A stretch of 64,000 nucleotides of DNA. Origin: Chryseobacterium sp. G0162 (GTDB taxonomy: Bacteria > Bacteroidota > Bacteroidia > Flavobacteriales > Weeksellaceae). A program made the position numbers and the translations under genes. Positions 24,818-33,720 of this stretch are shown piece after piece (position 1 is the stretch's first letter; each line of letters opens with the position of its first letter). The notes beneath the pieces are model-generated. The model worked only from the letters and a program-made list of their open reading frames with translations. It did not search any database and was not told where the DNA came from. Location of the stretch: positions 2,572,001-2,636,000 of the forward strand of contig NZ_CP033922.1 in the NCBI RefSeq assembly GCF_003815715.1. The letters run 5' to 3'.

Positions 24818-24988
24818 TTATTTTTTTGGAGGAGGTGGAGTTTGTCCAGTTTCTCCTCCGGTATCTTCTATTGATCCGCTTGATTCGGATGCTGAAGATT
24901 GTATTATTAATGAATTACTTGGTACTACTACATGGGTTGTGCTATTAGGAAATGCAAAGCCAAATAGCATTAAAATAAATTGAATCAT
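24818..24988 (-). CDS. small peptide with hydrophobic N-terminus and Pro-rich end (paralog 2)
   Basis: 56 aa, short enough to escape ordinary gene calling. It begins MIQFILMLFGFAFPN, then STTH, a Ser/Val-rich middle with acidic residues, and ends TGGETGQTPPPPKK. The start, the TTH and the GGxTGQxPPP end are shared with the peptide at 23445-23639; the middles differ in sequence and length. It lies 28 bp downstream of msrA on the same strand and ends beside a hairpin terminator. Its function is unknown. The conserved ends suggest processing or binding signals, with a variable centre. Confidence 0.6.
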   Translation of the reverse strand: MIQFILMLFGFAFPNSTTHVVVPSNSLIIQSSASESSGSIEDTGGETGQTPPPPKK

Positions 24989-25016
24989 GTTTTATGGTTA
25001 TAGTTGTTTTTAATTT

Positions 25017-25571
25017 CTATTCTGCATTCAGCATCCCCAACTCTCCAAAATATTTTTTAAACTTCTGGATTTTAGGTCCAACCACTGCACTACAATATGG
25101 TTGTGTAGGGTTTTCATTATAATACCCTTGATGGTATTGTTCTGCAGGCCAGAATTTTTCAAATGGAGCCAGCTCAGTTACGTAAGTTCCTGTCCATCTT
25201 CCTGATTCCTGAGATGCTTTGATGGCTTGTTCTGCTTTTTGTTTTTCAGTCTCATCTTTATAATAAATAACTGAACGGTATTGTGTTCCAATGTCATTTC
25301 CCTGTCTGTTAAGCTGAGTAGGATCGTGTAGGAAGAAGAAAACATCCATAAGTTGTTCATAAGAAATTATGGATGGATTATAAGTGATTTGTACTACCTC
25401 TGCATGACCTGTTTCTCCGGTACACACTTCCTGGTAGGTTGGGTTTTCTTTATGACCACCGGAATACCCTGATATAGCAGCTTCAACACCTTTTAATAAG
25501 TTGAAGCAACTTTCTACACACCAGAAGCATCCACCACCGAAAACGATGGTTTCTAAATTATTGTTATCCAT
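25017..25571 (-). CDS. msrA: peptide-methionine (S)-S-oxide reductase
   Basis: Reduces the S-epimer of methionine sulfoxide in proteins and free methionine. The catalytic motif GGGCFWCVE has the nucleophilic Cys at residue 15 counted from Met 25571. GYSGG, NPTYQEVCTGETGHAEVVQ and FWPAEQYHQGYY follow in the usual order. It has the MsrA domain only, with no MsrB fusion. Longer starts at 25601 and 25622 are possible, since a TACTTTTG -7 box lies at 25636-25643; I prefer the start next to the conserved domain. The small peptide gene follows after 28 bp. Confidence 0.95.
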   Translation of the reverse strand: MDNNNLETIVFGGGCFWCVESCFNLLKGVEAAISGYSGGHKENPTYQEVCTGETGHAEVVQITYNPSIISYEQLMDVFFFLHDPTQLNRQGNDIGTQYRSVIYYKDETEKQKAEQAIKASQESGRWTGTYVTELAPFEKFWPAEQYHQGYYNENPTQPYCSAVVGPKIQKFKKYFGELGMLNAE

Positions 25572-25741
25572 TTTTTGGTAATTATTATTGTTTAATGGCA
25601 TTTTTTTAATCTTAAAGACCACGGAAAATGCTAATCAAAAGTAAGAAAAACTTCATGGATTTTGATACGAATCTCATGAATTGTTTTCATAGATAATGCT
25701 AATGATAAAGAGAATGGCTGGGCTGTATAGAATATTTATTT

Positions 25742-25789
25742 TTTTGCAACGAATGCATTAATAAACTTATTCGTGAATTCGTTGTAAAA
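25742..25789. repeat. imperfect inverted repeat in the glk-msrA gap
   Basis: Arms TTTTGCAACGAAT (25742-25754) and ATTCGTTGTAAAA (25777-25789) pair with a single G-T wobble around a 22-nt centre. It adjoins the terminator at 25794 and may be a dispersed palindromic repeat. Confidence 0.55.
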
Positions 25790-25793
25790 TAAA

Positions 25794-25820
25794 AAAGCGA
25801 TCTCACATTGAGATCGCTTT
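25794..25820 (-). terminator. terminator after the ROK kinase gene
   Basis: AAAGCGATCTC and GAGATCGCTTT pair over 11 bp with an ACATT loop; an A-run on the plus strand gives a T-tail on the minus strand. Confidence 0.8.
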
Positions 25821-25840
25821 AAATATTATAAGTGTATTAG

Positions 25841-26809
25841 TTATTTTTCCCAAACCAAAGCACTTGCTCCCAAAATAGCAGCATCGGCTTCATCCAGTTC
25901 ACTGAATACTAATTTTACTTTATTTCTGAAGATCGGAAGAAGGTTCCTTTCCATATGAAGTTTAGCAGGCTTTAAGATAAAATCTCCGGCTTTGATCACT
26001 CCACCGAATAGCAAAATAGCTTGAGGTGAAGAGAACATCACAAAATTGGCTAACGCTTCCCCCAACTTTTGCCCAGTATATCTGAAAACTTCAATAGCAA
26101 TCGGGTCTTCTTTCATCGCACATTCATATACGGTTTTAGAATTGATCTCGTCTTCAGGATATTGGTTCAGCATAGATTCCGGGAATTCGGCTCTCATTTT
26201 CTTAGCCGTGATGGTAATTCCTGTTGCTGAAGCATAAGCTTCCAGGCTTCCTTCAGATCCTGTACTCCAATGCTTTCTTCCGCCTGGTTTTACAATAGTG
26301 TGTCCCAATTCTCCAGCAAAACCGTCATGGCCATAGATTAGATTTCCGTTGGCGATAATTCCGCTTCCTACTCCTGTTCCCAGGGTAATCATGATAAAAT
26401 CCTTCATGCCGCGTGCTGCCCCGAAAAGCATTTCCCCCAAAGCTGCTGCATTGGCATCATTGGTTACTGTACATGGCAAATTGAATTTTGCGGTCATCAG
26501 TTCAGCAAAAGGAATTACTCCTTTCCATGGCAGATTGGGTGCTAATTCTATTGTTCCTTTATAATAGTTGGCGTTGGGAGCCCCTACACCAATTCCGTCG
26601 AAGTGCTTTTCAGCACCATGTTTTTCCATTAAAGGGCGTACATGTTCATATAAAGCATCGATAAAATCTTCTACTTTATCATAGGCATCGGTTTTAAGGT
26701 TTCCTTTATCCAGAACTTCTCCACGGTGGTTTACAATTCCGAATTTGGTATTGGTTCCGCCGATGTCAACTCCAAGGGCAACCTGTTTTGATAAATCTAT
26801 TAATGACAT
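25841..26809 (-). CDS. ROK family protein, probable glucokinase, without the zinc-site cysteines
   Basis: 322 aa. The phosphate loop GVDIGGTNTKFGIV is at about residues 13-26, the sugar-binding aspartate is in VTNDANAAALGE, and ITLGTGVGSGI forms the second phosphate loop. GFAGELGHTIV places the conserved His that normally binds zinc. The expected CxCGxxGCLE motif is replaced: the sequence there reads RKHWSTGSEGSLEAY, so all three cysteines are missing while LEAY is kept. Members of this family phosphorylate glucose or related sugars; the exact substrate cannot be read from sequence. It stands alone between terminator-like elements. Confidence 0.85.
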   Translation of the reverse strand: MSLIDLSKQVALGVDIGGTNTKFGIVNHRGEVLDKGNLKTDAYDKVEDFIDALYEHVRPLMEKHGAEKHFDGIGVGAPNANYYKGTIELAPNLPWKGVIPFAELMTAKFNLPCTVTNDANAAALGEMLFGAARGMKDFIMITLGTGVGSGIIANGNLIYGHDGFAGELGHTIVKPGGRKHWSTGSEGSLEAYASATGITITAKKMRAEFPESMLNQYPEDEINSKTVYECAMKEDPIAIEVFRYTGQKLGEALANFVMFSSPQAILLFGGVIKAGDFILKPAKLHMERNLLPIFRNKVKLVFSELDEADAAILGASALVWEK

Positions 26810-26888
26810 TTCTATTATTAAATTCTAAGGGCTAAAATTATAAAAAAGATTGTATTAATAGCTTATTAACCTTGTATTATTTAAAAGA

Positions 26889-28103
26889 TTAAGCTTTTTT
26901 TACCGGTTTTTTCTTTCTTCGACCCCACCAGATCATAAAACCTGTTACAGGAAGAGAAGCGCAGATAAGACTTACAATAAAAGCAATAATCTTTGTAGGA
27001 AGCCCTAAAATAGCCCCTACGTGGATATCGTAATTGGCGCCTACTACCTTTTCTCCAAAGTTTTTATCTTTTGGATCATGAGTATGCAGCAATTCTCCTG
27101 AGTTTTCGTCAAAAATAAGACTGCTGCTTTTGTGATATGAATAGGTAAGGTGTTTTACATAGACCTCAAAATTAGGGTGCTCATGATCATCCATATGCTC
27201 ATGTCCAAGATCGATAGCAAAACCATAAGATTCAGGGTATTTTTCTTTAACTGTATTGATAATTTTATCCAGAGTATTTTCAGTTCTTAGTTCAATTGGA
27301 GCTTTTGTTTTGATATGCGAGAAATCAGGATATTGGGTTTCCCCTCCGGAAAATATCACATAAATCATCGCCTGAACTACAAAGAATGCGTAAAACAACC
27401 CGGTAATCGAAAAGATAAGGGCAAAGATTGAAGCATAAAAGCCCAATACGTTATGAAGATCGTAGTTCTTTCTTTTCCAGCTTTTAATATTCTTCCATTT
27501 AAAAGAAAAACGTTGTTTTCTTGCTGCTTTATTTTTAGGCCACCATAAAACGATTCCTGTAATGAGCATAATGATAAAGATAATCACAGGTATTCCCACT
27601 ACATAAGTTCCCCAATCCTGTTTCAGAAGGTAGCTCCAGTGGATCATTTTGACAATATTGAAGAATCCGTTCTTTTCATCATATACTCTCAGTACTTTTC
27701 CCGTGTATGGGTTTACATAGGCCTGCTTATAGATCGGAAATTCATCAAAATAATTCCAGGCATCCGTATTATGCTCATACCAGAAGAACATATAGGACAT
27801 TTTCTTATCCATAGGAATATTGACCCAATGGATTGGGTATTTTTCTTTTACCTGCTCGGCAACAGCCTTTTCCATAACACGGATGGGAAGAATCTGTTTT
27901 TGATCAATATTCTGTTCATTGTGGTAGATCACATCCTTTCGGGTGTAGTTTTCCACCTCATCCTTAAACACATATAATGCTCCGGTAATAGAGATAATAA
28001 AGATTAAAAATCCAATGACGAGCCCAAACCATAAATGGAGCTTAGCAGACCATTTCTTAAAAAATCCAGGTTGTTTCTTCTTATGGTGATGATTTTTCTT
28101 CAT
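26889..28103 (-). CDS. PepSY-associated membrane protein (iron-siderophore reductase type), copy 1
   Basis: 404 aa from Met 28103 (MKKNHHHKKKQPG). It has four membrane segments in the usual PepSY_TM arrangement: one near the N-terminus (LHLWFGLVIGFLIFIISITG), one after a periplasmic PepSY region, a YDLHNVLGFYASIFALIFSITG segment, and a final helix ending PVTGFMIWWGRRKKK. Relatives (FhuF-like or FpvG-type) reduce or release iron from siderophores at the inner membrane. A TATCTTTG box at 28122-28129 (minus strand) lies upstream of this start, so the gene may have its own promoter. The N-terminal His/Lys-rich segment is shared with the copy at 30268. Confidence 0.88.
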   Translation of the reverse strand: MKKNHHHKKKQPGFFKKWSAKLHLWFGLVIGFLIFIISITGALYVFKDEVENYTRKDVIYHNEQNIDQKQILPIRVMEKAVAEQVKEKYPIHWVNIPMDKKMSYMFFWYEHNTDAWNYFDEFPIYKQAYVNPYTGKVLRVYDEKNGFFNIVKMIHWSYLLKQDWGTYVVGIPVIIFIIMLITGIVLWWPKNKAARKQRFSFKWKNIKSWKRKNYDLHNVLGFYASIFALIFSITGLFYAFFVVQAMIYVIFSGGETQYPDFSHIKTKAPIELRTENTLDKIINTVKEKYPESYGFAIDLGHEHMDDHEHPNFEVYVKHLTYSYHKSSSLIFDENSGELLHTHDPKDKNFGEKVVGANYDIHVGAILGLPTKIIAFIVSLICASLPVTGFMIWWGRRKKKPVKKA

Positions 28104-28153
28104 ATAATCGTTAAAGTTCTGCAAAGATAAACTTTACTTTTTATTTAGATTAA

Positions 28154-30268
28154 TTAAAATTTATATTCAATAATGAAAGTTCCTCTCATCCCCAGCGCAT
28201 TAACGAATTCACTGTCTCTTGCTGTCCACCACGCGATAGCAGGTTGGTATTTTTTATTGAATATGTTCTCGATACCTAAAGATAGCTTCCAGTTGCGGTT
28301 GACTTCATAGCTTGACTTGAAATTGAAAACCGTATATTCCGGGACATACCCTTCTCCATAAGAATATAATCCGGTTTTGATATTTGGAGTAAATCTGTTT
28401 TGAGTAAATGAATGAAGCATATCCAACCCTACAGATAATGCAGGAACAGGTTTTGCCTGAATGTAGGCAAGCACCTTAGGTGCTGAGATTCTACTGTTGT
28501 TGATCTTGGTGGAATAATCTCCGTCATCTTTTACAGAGGTAATTCCTTCCATCCAGCTGTAGCTTCCACCAAACTGGATCCATTTTGTTGGGGTAAAGTG
28601 TAAAAATCCTTCCACTCCATATACTATTTCCGGTGACCTCTGGATCATCAGAGCTCTGTCAGGACTCTGTACGAATGAGGCTCCCAGTTTTGAAGTACTT
28701 ACATAAGAAGTCAACTCATAATTAAGCCAGCTGGAAAGCTGTCCTGTGGCTCCCAGTTCGTAATTGTTGACAATAATGGGTTTTGTTTCAAGACTTTTAA
28801 TGGTTTCTGACGTTGAGGTTCTTAAGATTCTTCCCAATTCATTGATAGAGTAGGCCTGTGAAAAACTTGCAAAAAGATTGATATAAGGTTCAATATTGTA
28901 ACGGATTCCAATATTTCCTACTAAAGCATTATAGTTAAGTTTTCCTCCTTCCACAGGAATACTCTTGGTAAATGTTCCGTCACTTTTAATTACAGAAAGG
29001 GTATTAAAGTCATCTACATTCACTTTGATGTTTTCATAACGAAGTCCCGCCTTGATGGTCAATTTTTTTAACAGGTCAACTTTTGCCAATAAGAAAGGCG
29101 CGATATTGGTCATGCTCATATTGGGAGTCCAGAATCTGCCATCTTCCAGTTTTTGTACGGTTTGATCGTTCAGAATATCCACTCCATAGATGATTTCTCC
29201 CTGAGAATTCGCAGAATTCCAAAGCTGGGTATCAAAATTGAATCGGGCACCTGCTTTTTTAGAAAGAACGTTAGACTGACCACCATTGAAAAAGGTATCA
29301 CTGTATCCGTAAACTGTTTTAAAATCCTGATAATAAAGATTTACGTTTAATGCAGTTCCTGCAAACAGGTTCTTATTATCATAACTTACCCTGATATTAT
29401 GGTTTTTTGGTGTTCCCTGAGGAGTTGTTTCCAATCCTTTTCCCAATCCTTCACCAATCGTAGGCTTCGTACCATACTTTCCTGTACTTAGACCCAGATT
29501 AAGATCTGATCTTGAGGAATAGCCAATATAAGATGCTTCAATTCTTTGATTATCATTAATGTTATAGCCCAGTTTCAACAAACCATTGTAATTGTCCATT
29601 TTCGCAGTACTGTAAGTAGGGCTTAGGAAAACGCCGTCAGCGTCTTTCATATAGCCTGTTCTTTCATATGCTAATGAAAGGGTGTAATCAAATCTGTTCA
29701 TCTTACCGGATAAAAGCTGGCTGGCTCTTACTCCTAATGTTCCTCCGTAAGGTTGTCCGGTAAAACCAATCTGTGATATTCCGGAAATCTTTTGATCTGT
29801 TTTATTTCTTTTTGTGATATAATTGATAATCCCTCCGTCAGCACCATTTCCGTAGATTGATGATGCTCCTTTAATAACCTCCACTCTTTCAATGGCTGAA
29901 GGATCTATGGATCTCAGATCTCTTGCACCGTTTCGTAATGGAGTAGACTGTGGAATTCCGTCAATCAATACTAATACCTGACGGCCTCTTAAGGTCTGTC
30001 CGGTGTTTGAAGTCTGCCCGGAATTGGTTCCTAAACTGGGAACGGTGTATTGCAGGATGCTTGTAATATCAGAATTAACCGTCAATTGAGACTGAATCTG
30101 CTTTTCTCCCACTACTGTGATTGAACTGGGAACCTCTTTAATGTTCTCCTTTTTTCTGGAAGCCGTCATCACAACCTCATCCACATTTTGGGTTTGTAAA
30201 GTATCTTTTACCTGGCCAAAAACCATTATAGTTCCCAGACTGGCAGCTGATAAAATTGCTTTTTTCAT
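28154..30268 (-). CDS. TonB-dependent siderophore receptor, copy 1
   Basis: Outer-membrane receptor of 704 aa from Met 30268. It has a signal peptide ending in VFGQ, a TonB-box-like VDEVVMTASRK, a plug domain (PSSITVVGEKQIQ to about residue 165, with RGRQVLVLIDGIPQSTP) and a 22-strand-type barrel ending in Phe (TFIIEYKF). No N-terminal signalling or carboxypeptidase-like domain is present. Its ATG shares one base with the stop codon of the upstream PepSY gene (TAATG), which points to coupled translation. The ferric-siderophore specificity cannot be read. Confidence 0.92.
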   Translation of the reverse strand: MKKAILSAASLGTIMVFGQVKDTLQTQNVDEVVMTASRKKENIKEVPSSITVVGEKQIQSQLTVNSDITSILQYTVPSLGTNSGQTSNTGQTLRGRQVLVLIDGIPQSTPLRNGARDLRSIDPSAIERVEVIKGASSIYGNGADGGIINYITKRNKTDQKISGISQIGFTGQPYGGTLGVRASQLLSGKMNRFDYTLSLAYERTGYMKDADGVFLSPTYSTAKMDNYNGLLKLGYNINDNQRIEASYIGYSSRSDLNLGLSTGKYGTKPTIGEGLGKGLETTPQGTPKNHNIRVSYDNKNLFAGTALNVNLYYQDFKTVYGYSDTFFNGGQSNVLSKKAGARFNFDTQLWNSANSQGEIIYGVDILNDQTVQKLEDGRFWTPNMSMTNIAPFLLAKVDLLKKLTIKAGLRYENIKVNVDDFNTLSVIKSDGTFTKSIPVEGGKLNYNALVGNIGIRYNIEPYINLFASFSQAYSINELGRILRTSTSETIKSLETKPIIVNNYELGATGQLSSWLNYELTSYVSTSKLGASFVQSPDRALMIQRSPEIVYGVEGFLHFTPTKWIQFGGSYSWMEGITSVKDDGDYSTKINNSRISAPKVLAYIQAKPVPALSVGLDMLHSFTQNRFTPNIKTGLYSYGEGYVPEYTVFNFKSSYEVNRNWKLSLGIENIFNKKYQPAIAWWTARDSEFVNALGMRGTFIIEYKF

Positions 30269-31470
30269 TATATTTTCTTTCCTTGTTTCTTTCTTTTTCC
30301 CCACCAGACCAAAAATCCGGTAACAGGGAGTGAGGTGCAGATAAGTCCTGCGATAAACCAGATGATTTTTCCAAACAATCCGAAATAAGATCCGGTGTGG
30401 ACATCATAATTGGCATTCGCATATTTTTCTGCGGCTTTGAGTTTGTGATGAGGTTTATTGGCTAGTAGTTTTCCTGAATATTTATCGAAAGTAAGCAGGT
30501 TTCTTTCACTGAATCTTCCATCCTGGCCGTATACTGTGACCGGAAGGTTTTTGAGCTCCTTTCCTTTTTTATTTTTTCCATTTAAAGTAATTCTGAAACT
30601 GGATGATCCTGCGTATAGTTTTTCTGTCTGGAATGCTGCGATATCAAAAACTGCATCTCTCTTTACCATCAGAGAATCCGGGGATTTGACTTCCTTTTCT
30701 TTTGGAGGTTCCCAATAACCGGATAAGGTAAGATTAAAAGTGTTTTTTACATAAGGATAGGCAAAGTAAATCCCTGTTACACTCATTATTAAGGCAATAA
30801 ATGAGGCATAGAACCCTAATACATTATGAAGATCATAATTTTTGCGTTTCCAGTTTTTTACATTTTCCCAGTTGAACCAGAACCTTCCTTTTCTTGCATT
30901 TTTATTTTTCGGCCACCATAGAATAATTCCGGTGATCAGCATAATAATAAATAATACCGTTGGAATTCCCGTTACATAAGGTCCCCATTCTGAATTCAGT
31001 AAAAGTCCCCAATGGATATACTTCAGAATATTAAATACATCATACTTTTCATTGTAAACAGCAAGAATTTCTCCGGTATACTGGTTGACATACACCTGTT
31101 TATTGATGAGAACCTGTTGAAAATAGTTCCATCCTTTCTTACTCTTATCATAGTATAAAAAACGATAGGATTTACTTTTGTCCAAAGGGATTTCAACTGA
31201 GCTCACAGGATATTTCTCGTTAAGCTCCAGACTTACTTTTTCACGAAGAATTTCGATGGATAAGGGTTTTTTATTGATTTCATTCTGTTTTACATAGATG
31301 GCTTCTTTACGAAGGCTATCTTGTACTTCATCTTTAAAAACGTACAAAGTCCCTGTAAGAGAGACTATGAACACAATGATACCAACTGACAAACCAAACC
31401 ACAAATGCAGTTTGGCAGACCATTTCTTCTTTGGAGAAATTTTCTTTTTATGGTGTTGCTTTTTTCTCAT
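30268..31470 (-). CDS. PepSY-associated membrane protein, copy 2
   Basis: 400 aa, clearly paralogous to the copy at 26889. It shares the His/Lys-rich start, KKWSAKLHLWFGL, WPKNKNARKGRFWFNWENVKNWKRKNYDLHN-type loop (same order, about residues 190-230) and the end LPVTGFLVWWGKRKK. Four membrane segments flank two PepSY-type periplasmic regions. It lies between two TonB-dependent receptor genes on the same strand and overlaps the next start codon by one base, so it probably works with that receptor in iron-siderophore handling at the inner membrane. Confidence 0.88.
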   Translation of the reverse strand: MRKKQHHKKKISPKKKWSAKLHLWFGLSVGIIVFIVSLTGTLYVFKDEVQDSLRKEAIYVKQNEINKKPLSIEILREKVSLELNEKYPVSSVEIPLDKSKSYRFLYYDKSKKGWNYFQQVLINKQVYVNQYTGEILAVYNEKYDVFNILKYIHWGLLLNSEWGPYVTGIPTVLFIIMLITGIILWWPKNKNARKGRFWFNWENVKNWKRKNYDLHNVLGFYASFIALIMSVTGIYFAYPYVKNTFNLTLSGYWEPPKEKEVKSPDSLMVKRDAVFDIAAFQTEKLYAGSSSFRITLNGKNKKGKELKNLPVTVYGQDGRFSERNLLTFDKYSGKLLANKPHHKLKAAEKYANANYDVHTGSYFGLFGKIIWFIAGLICTSLPVTGFLVWWGKRKKQGKKI

Positions 31471-31509
31471 AGCGAAAAGTTAGCCCCCAAGAGGGCTAAC
31501 TTTTATTTT

Positions 31510-33690
31510 TTAGAATTTATATCCGATTGATAATCTCCAGTTACGTGGCGCATTGTAGATCCACGCATATTCACCAAGATCTCCTCTGTATCCACTGTAA
31601 AGTGCTCTGTTAAGAACATTGTTCAGCATTAAATTAACATCGAATTTTTTGGCAACATAAGAAATTCCGAAGTTGGTGTCAAAATAATCCGGAAGACTTT
31701 GGTCTTTTTTAGCATTTACTCCATACCAAGACTGTCTTCCACCCTGATATTGATATCCTGCTGAGATTCCGAAACCTTTCATCATACCATTTTCAAATCT
31801 GTAATTGATCCATGTATTTTGAACATTTTTGGCATTTCCCGGAGACTGAATTCCAATGTTGGCAGGTTCACTATCTTTAATTGTTTTAGCATCAGTATAA
31901 GCATAATTGATGATAATGTTCAACCCTTTGATAATTTCTCCTTTGATATCAGATTCAAAACCTCTTGCTCTTTGCTCCCCGGTAGCAACCTGAAATGGAT
32001 TTCCACCATTTTCTGCTATAGGTCCGGACACAAGTATGTTTTTCCTTCTGATTTCATATACGGAGAAAGTAGAGTTCCATTTTCCGCCAAACCAGTCTTT
32101 TTTTAAACCAAATTCAATATTTTGACCTTTGAAAGGATCTGTAATCTTTGTATTATTAATCCCTGTTGCGGATTGTGGCACAAAGGTTTTATCATAAATT
32201 CCGTAAGCAGAGAAGTTTTCATTAATAGAATAGCTCATTCCAACTCTTGGTGTAAACTCACCAGCTGTATCGGGTACGATAGGAGTGCCTGGGCTTAGGT
32301 TAGGATAAGCAGAATAAGTTTTTCCACTTGTATATCTTCCTGCTAAGGTTAATCTTAACTTATTATCAAACATTTCAATCTGATCCTGAGCATAATAAGA
32401 TGTATATTTTACTCCCTGATCATTATAAAAAGGAGCAGAGGTGTTTAACGTATAAAAGTCAGAAGAAGGTAGCCTGGTAGGATCTACTCCATAATTCACA
32501 TTATAAATATCAATAGGAAATTGTAAGGTTTCTTTACCATCTACAATTTTTGAATAGGAAGAAAAGTCTGCTTCGTATCTTCTATCTCCATAATCGAATC
32601 CAGCAATAATTTTATGAACAATGTTTCCAGTATTAAGCGTTCCTCTTACATAGGTCTGGAAAATGTGGTTTTTTCCTTTTGCCTGCCAGTTGCTTAATGT
32701 TCTATTTAAAATATTTTTATTAGCTGGGTCAAAAGTTCCCCACCATGAGCCTCCGTCATAGTTCAAGTCCATATAAGCATATTGTGTGCTCCAAACCCAA
32801 TCTTTGAAAAGTTTCTGGTCTAAGCTCAAGAATAAACTTTGATCTTTAACTTCAGTTTGCTTGAAATTGGGATCATTAAAGTTGGTATGTACATTCAGTG
32901 AAGCATATCCGTCATTAGACATCAGATAAGCTCCGGGCTGATTGAATTTTAAATACTGATAATTGTATTGTGCTGTAAATGTAGTTGTCTTTGTAGGTCT
33001 GAAAGTAATAGATGGAGCAACAATGATTTTGCTTGTTTTATCGTTTTCGACCCATGATTTGTTGGAACTTCCCATTAAGTTAATTCGGTAGTCTAAAACT
33101 CCGTCTTTCACAAGAACTCCATCCAGATCTGCTTCACCTCTGAAAAGATTATAGCTTCCCGTAGTGAAACGTACACTGTTTGCAAATTTTCCTGTTGGCT
33201 TTTTAGTTACTACATTATAGAACCCTGCAGGATCTCCCATAGAACCCATAAATCCGGCAGGACCTTTTACAAACTCTATTCTATCAATAATGGATGCATC
33301 AGGATTGATAGGACCCCATGTAGAAGAAACATTCATTCCATTCATGAACGTGGCAATACTGGCTCCTCTCATATAAACATTGGAATACACGTTATCCCAG
33401 TGTTCTACTTTTCTTGCTCCACTTACATTACGGACAATTCCTTCAGACATATTCAATGTGATCTGATCAGAAAGAACTTGTGAACTTACTGATTGTACGT
33501 TTTGAGGAAGTTCAAGAATTGGTGTCTGAATTCTTAATGAACCTGAAACTTCGTTTAGTTTGTACTTTTGGTAATACCTTCCATTAACAATTACTTCTTC
33601 AATATCGTTGGATTTGATGGTGTCTTTTTTTTCCTGTGCAAAACTTAACATTGATGTTAATAATGCAGCTCCTATTGTTATTCTTTTCAT
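31510..33690 (-). CDS. TonB-dependent siderophore receptor, copy 2
   Basis: 726 aa. It has a signal peptide MKRITIGAALLTSMLSFAQ, a TonB-box-like IEEVIVNGRYYQ, and a plug with VQSVSSQVLSDQ and DRIEFVKGPAGFMGSMGDPAGFYN. This plug reading is typical of ferric-hydroxamate or catecholate siderophore receptors. The barrel ends in Phe (NWRLSIGYKF). It is separated from the neighbouring receptor by 30 bp and from the PepSY gene by 39 bp, all on the same strand, which implies one operon. It shares the overall plan of the 735-aa receptor at 33721. Confidence 0.92.
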   Translation of the reverse strand: MKRITIGAALLTSMLSFAQEKKDTIKSNDIEEVIVNGRYYQKYKLNEVSGSLRIQTPILELPQNVQSVSSQVLSDQITLNMSEGIVRNVSGARKVEHWDNVYSNVYMRGASIATFMNGMNVSSTWGPINPDASIIDRIEFVKGPAGFMGSMGDPAGFYNVVTKKPTGKFANSVRFTTGSYNLFRGEADLDGVLVKDGVLDYRINLMGSSNKSWVENDKTSKIIVAPSITFRPTKTTTFTAQYNYQYLKFNQPGAYLMSNDGYASLNVHTNFNDPNFKQTEVKDQSLFLSLDQKLFKDWVWSTQYAYMDLNYDGGSWWGTFDPANKNILNRTLSNWQAKGKNHIFQTYVRGTLNTGNIVHKIIAGFDYGDRRYEADFSSYSKIVDGKETLQFPIDIYNVNYGVDPTRLPSSDFYTLNTSAPFYNDQGVKYTSYYAQDQIEMFDNKLRLTLAGRYTSGKTYSAYPNLSPGTPIVPDTAGEFTPRVGMSYSINENFSAYGIYDKTFVPQSATGINNTKITDPFKGQNIEFGLKKDWFGGKWNSTFSVYEIRRKNILVSGPIAENGGNPFQVATGEQRARGFESDIKGEIIKGLNIIINYAYTDAKTIKDSEPANIGIQSPGNAKNVQNTWINYRFENGMMKGFGISAGYQYQGGRQSWYGVNAKKDQSLPDYFDTNFGISYVAKKFDVNLMLNNVLNRALYSGYRGDLGEYAWIYNAPRNWRLSIGYKF

Positions 33691-33720
33691 TGTTTTTAAG
33701 GGAATAATTATTCTAAAAGT

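Noticed and set aside
30177..30422. 81-aa minus-strand reading frame across the PepSY/receptor junction, and similar long frames antisense to ftsZ, murG, menD and others
   Set aside because: They lie in alternative frames of well-supported genes and show no family pattern.
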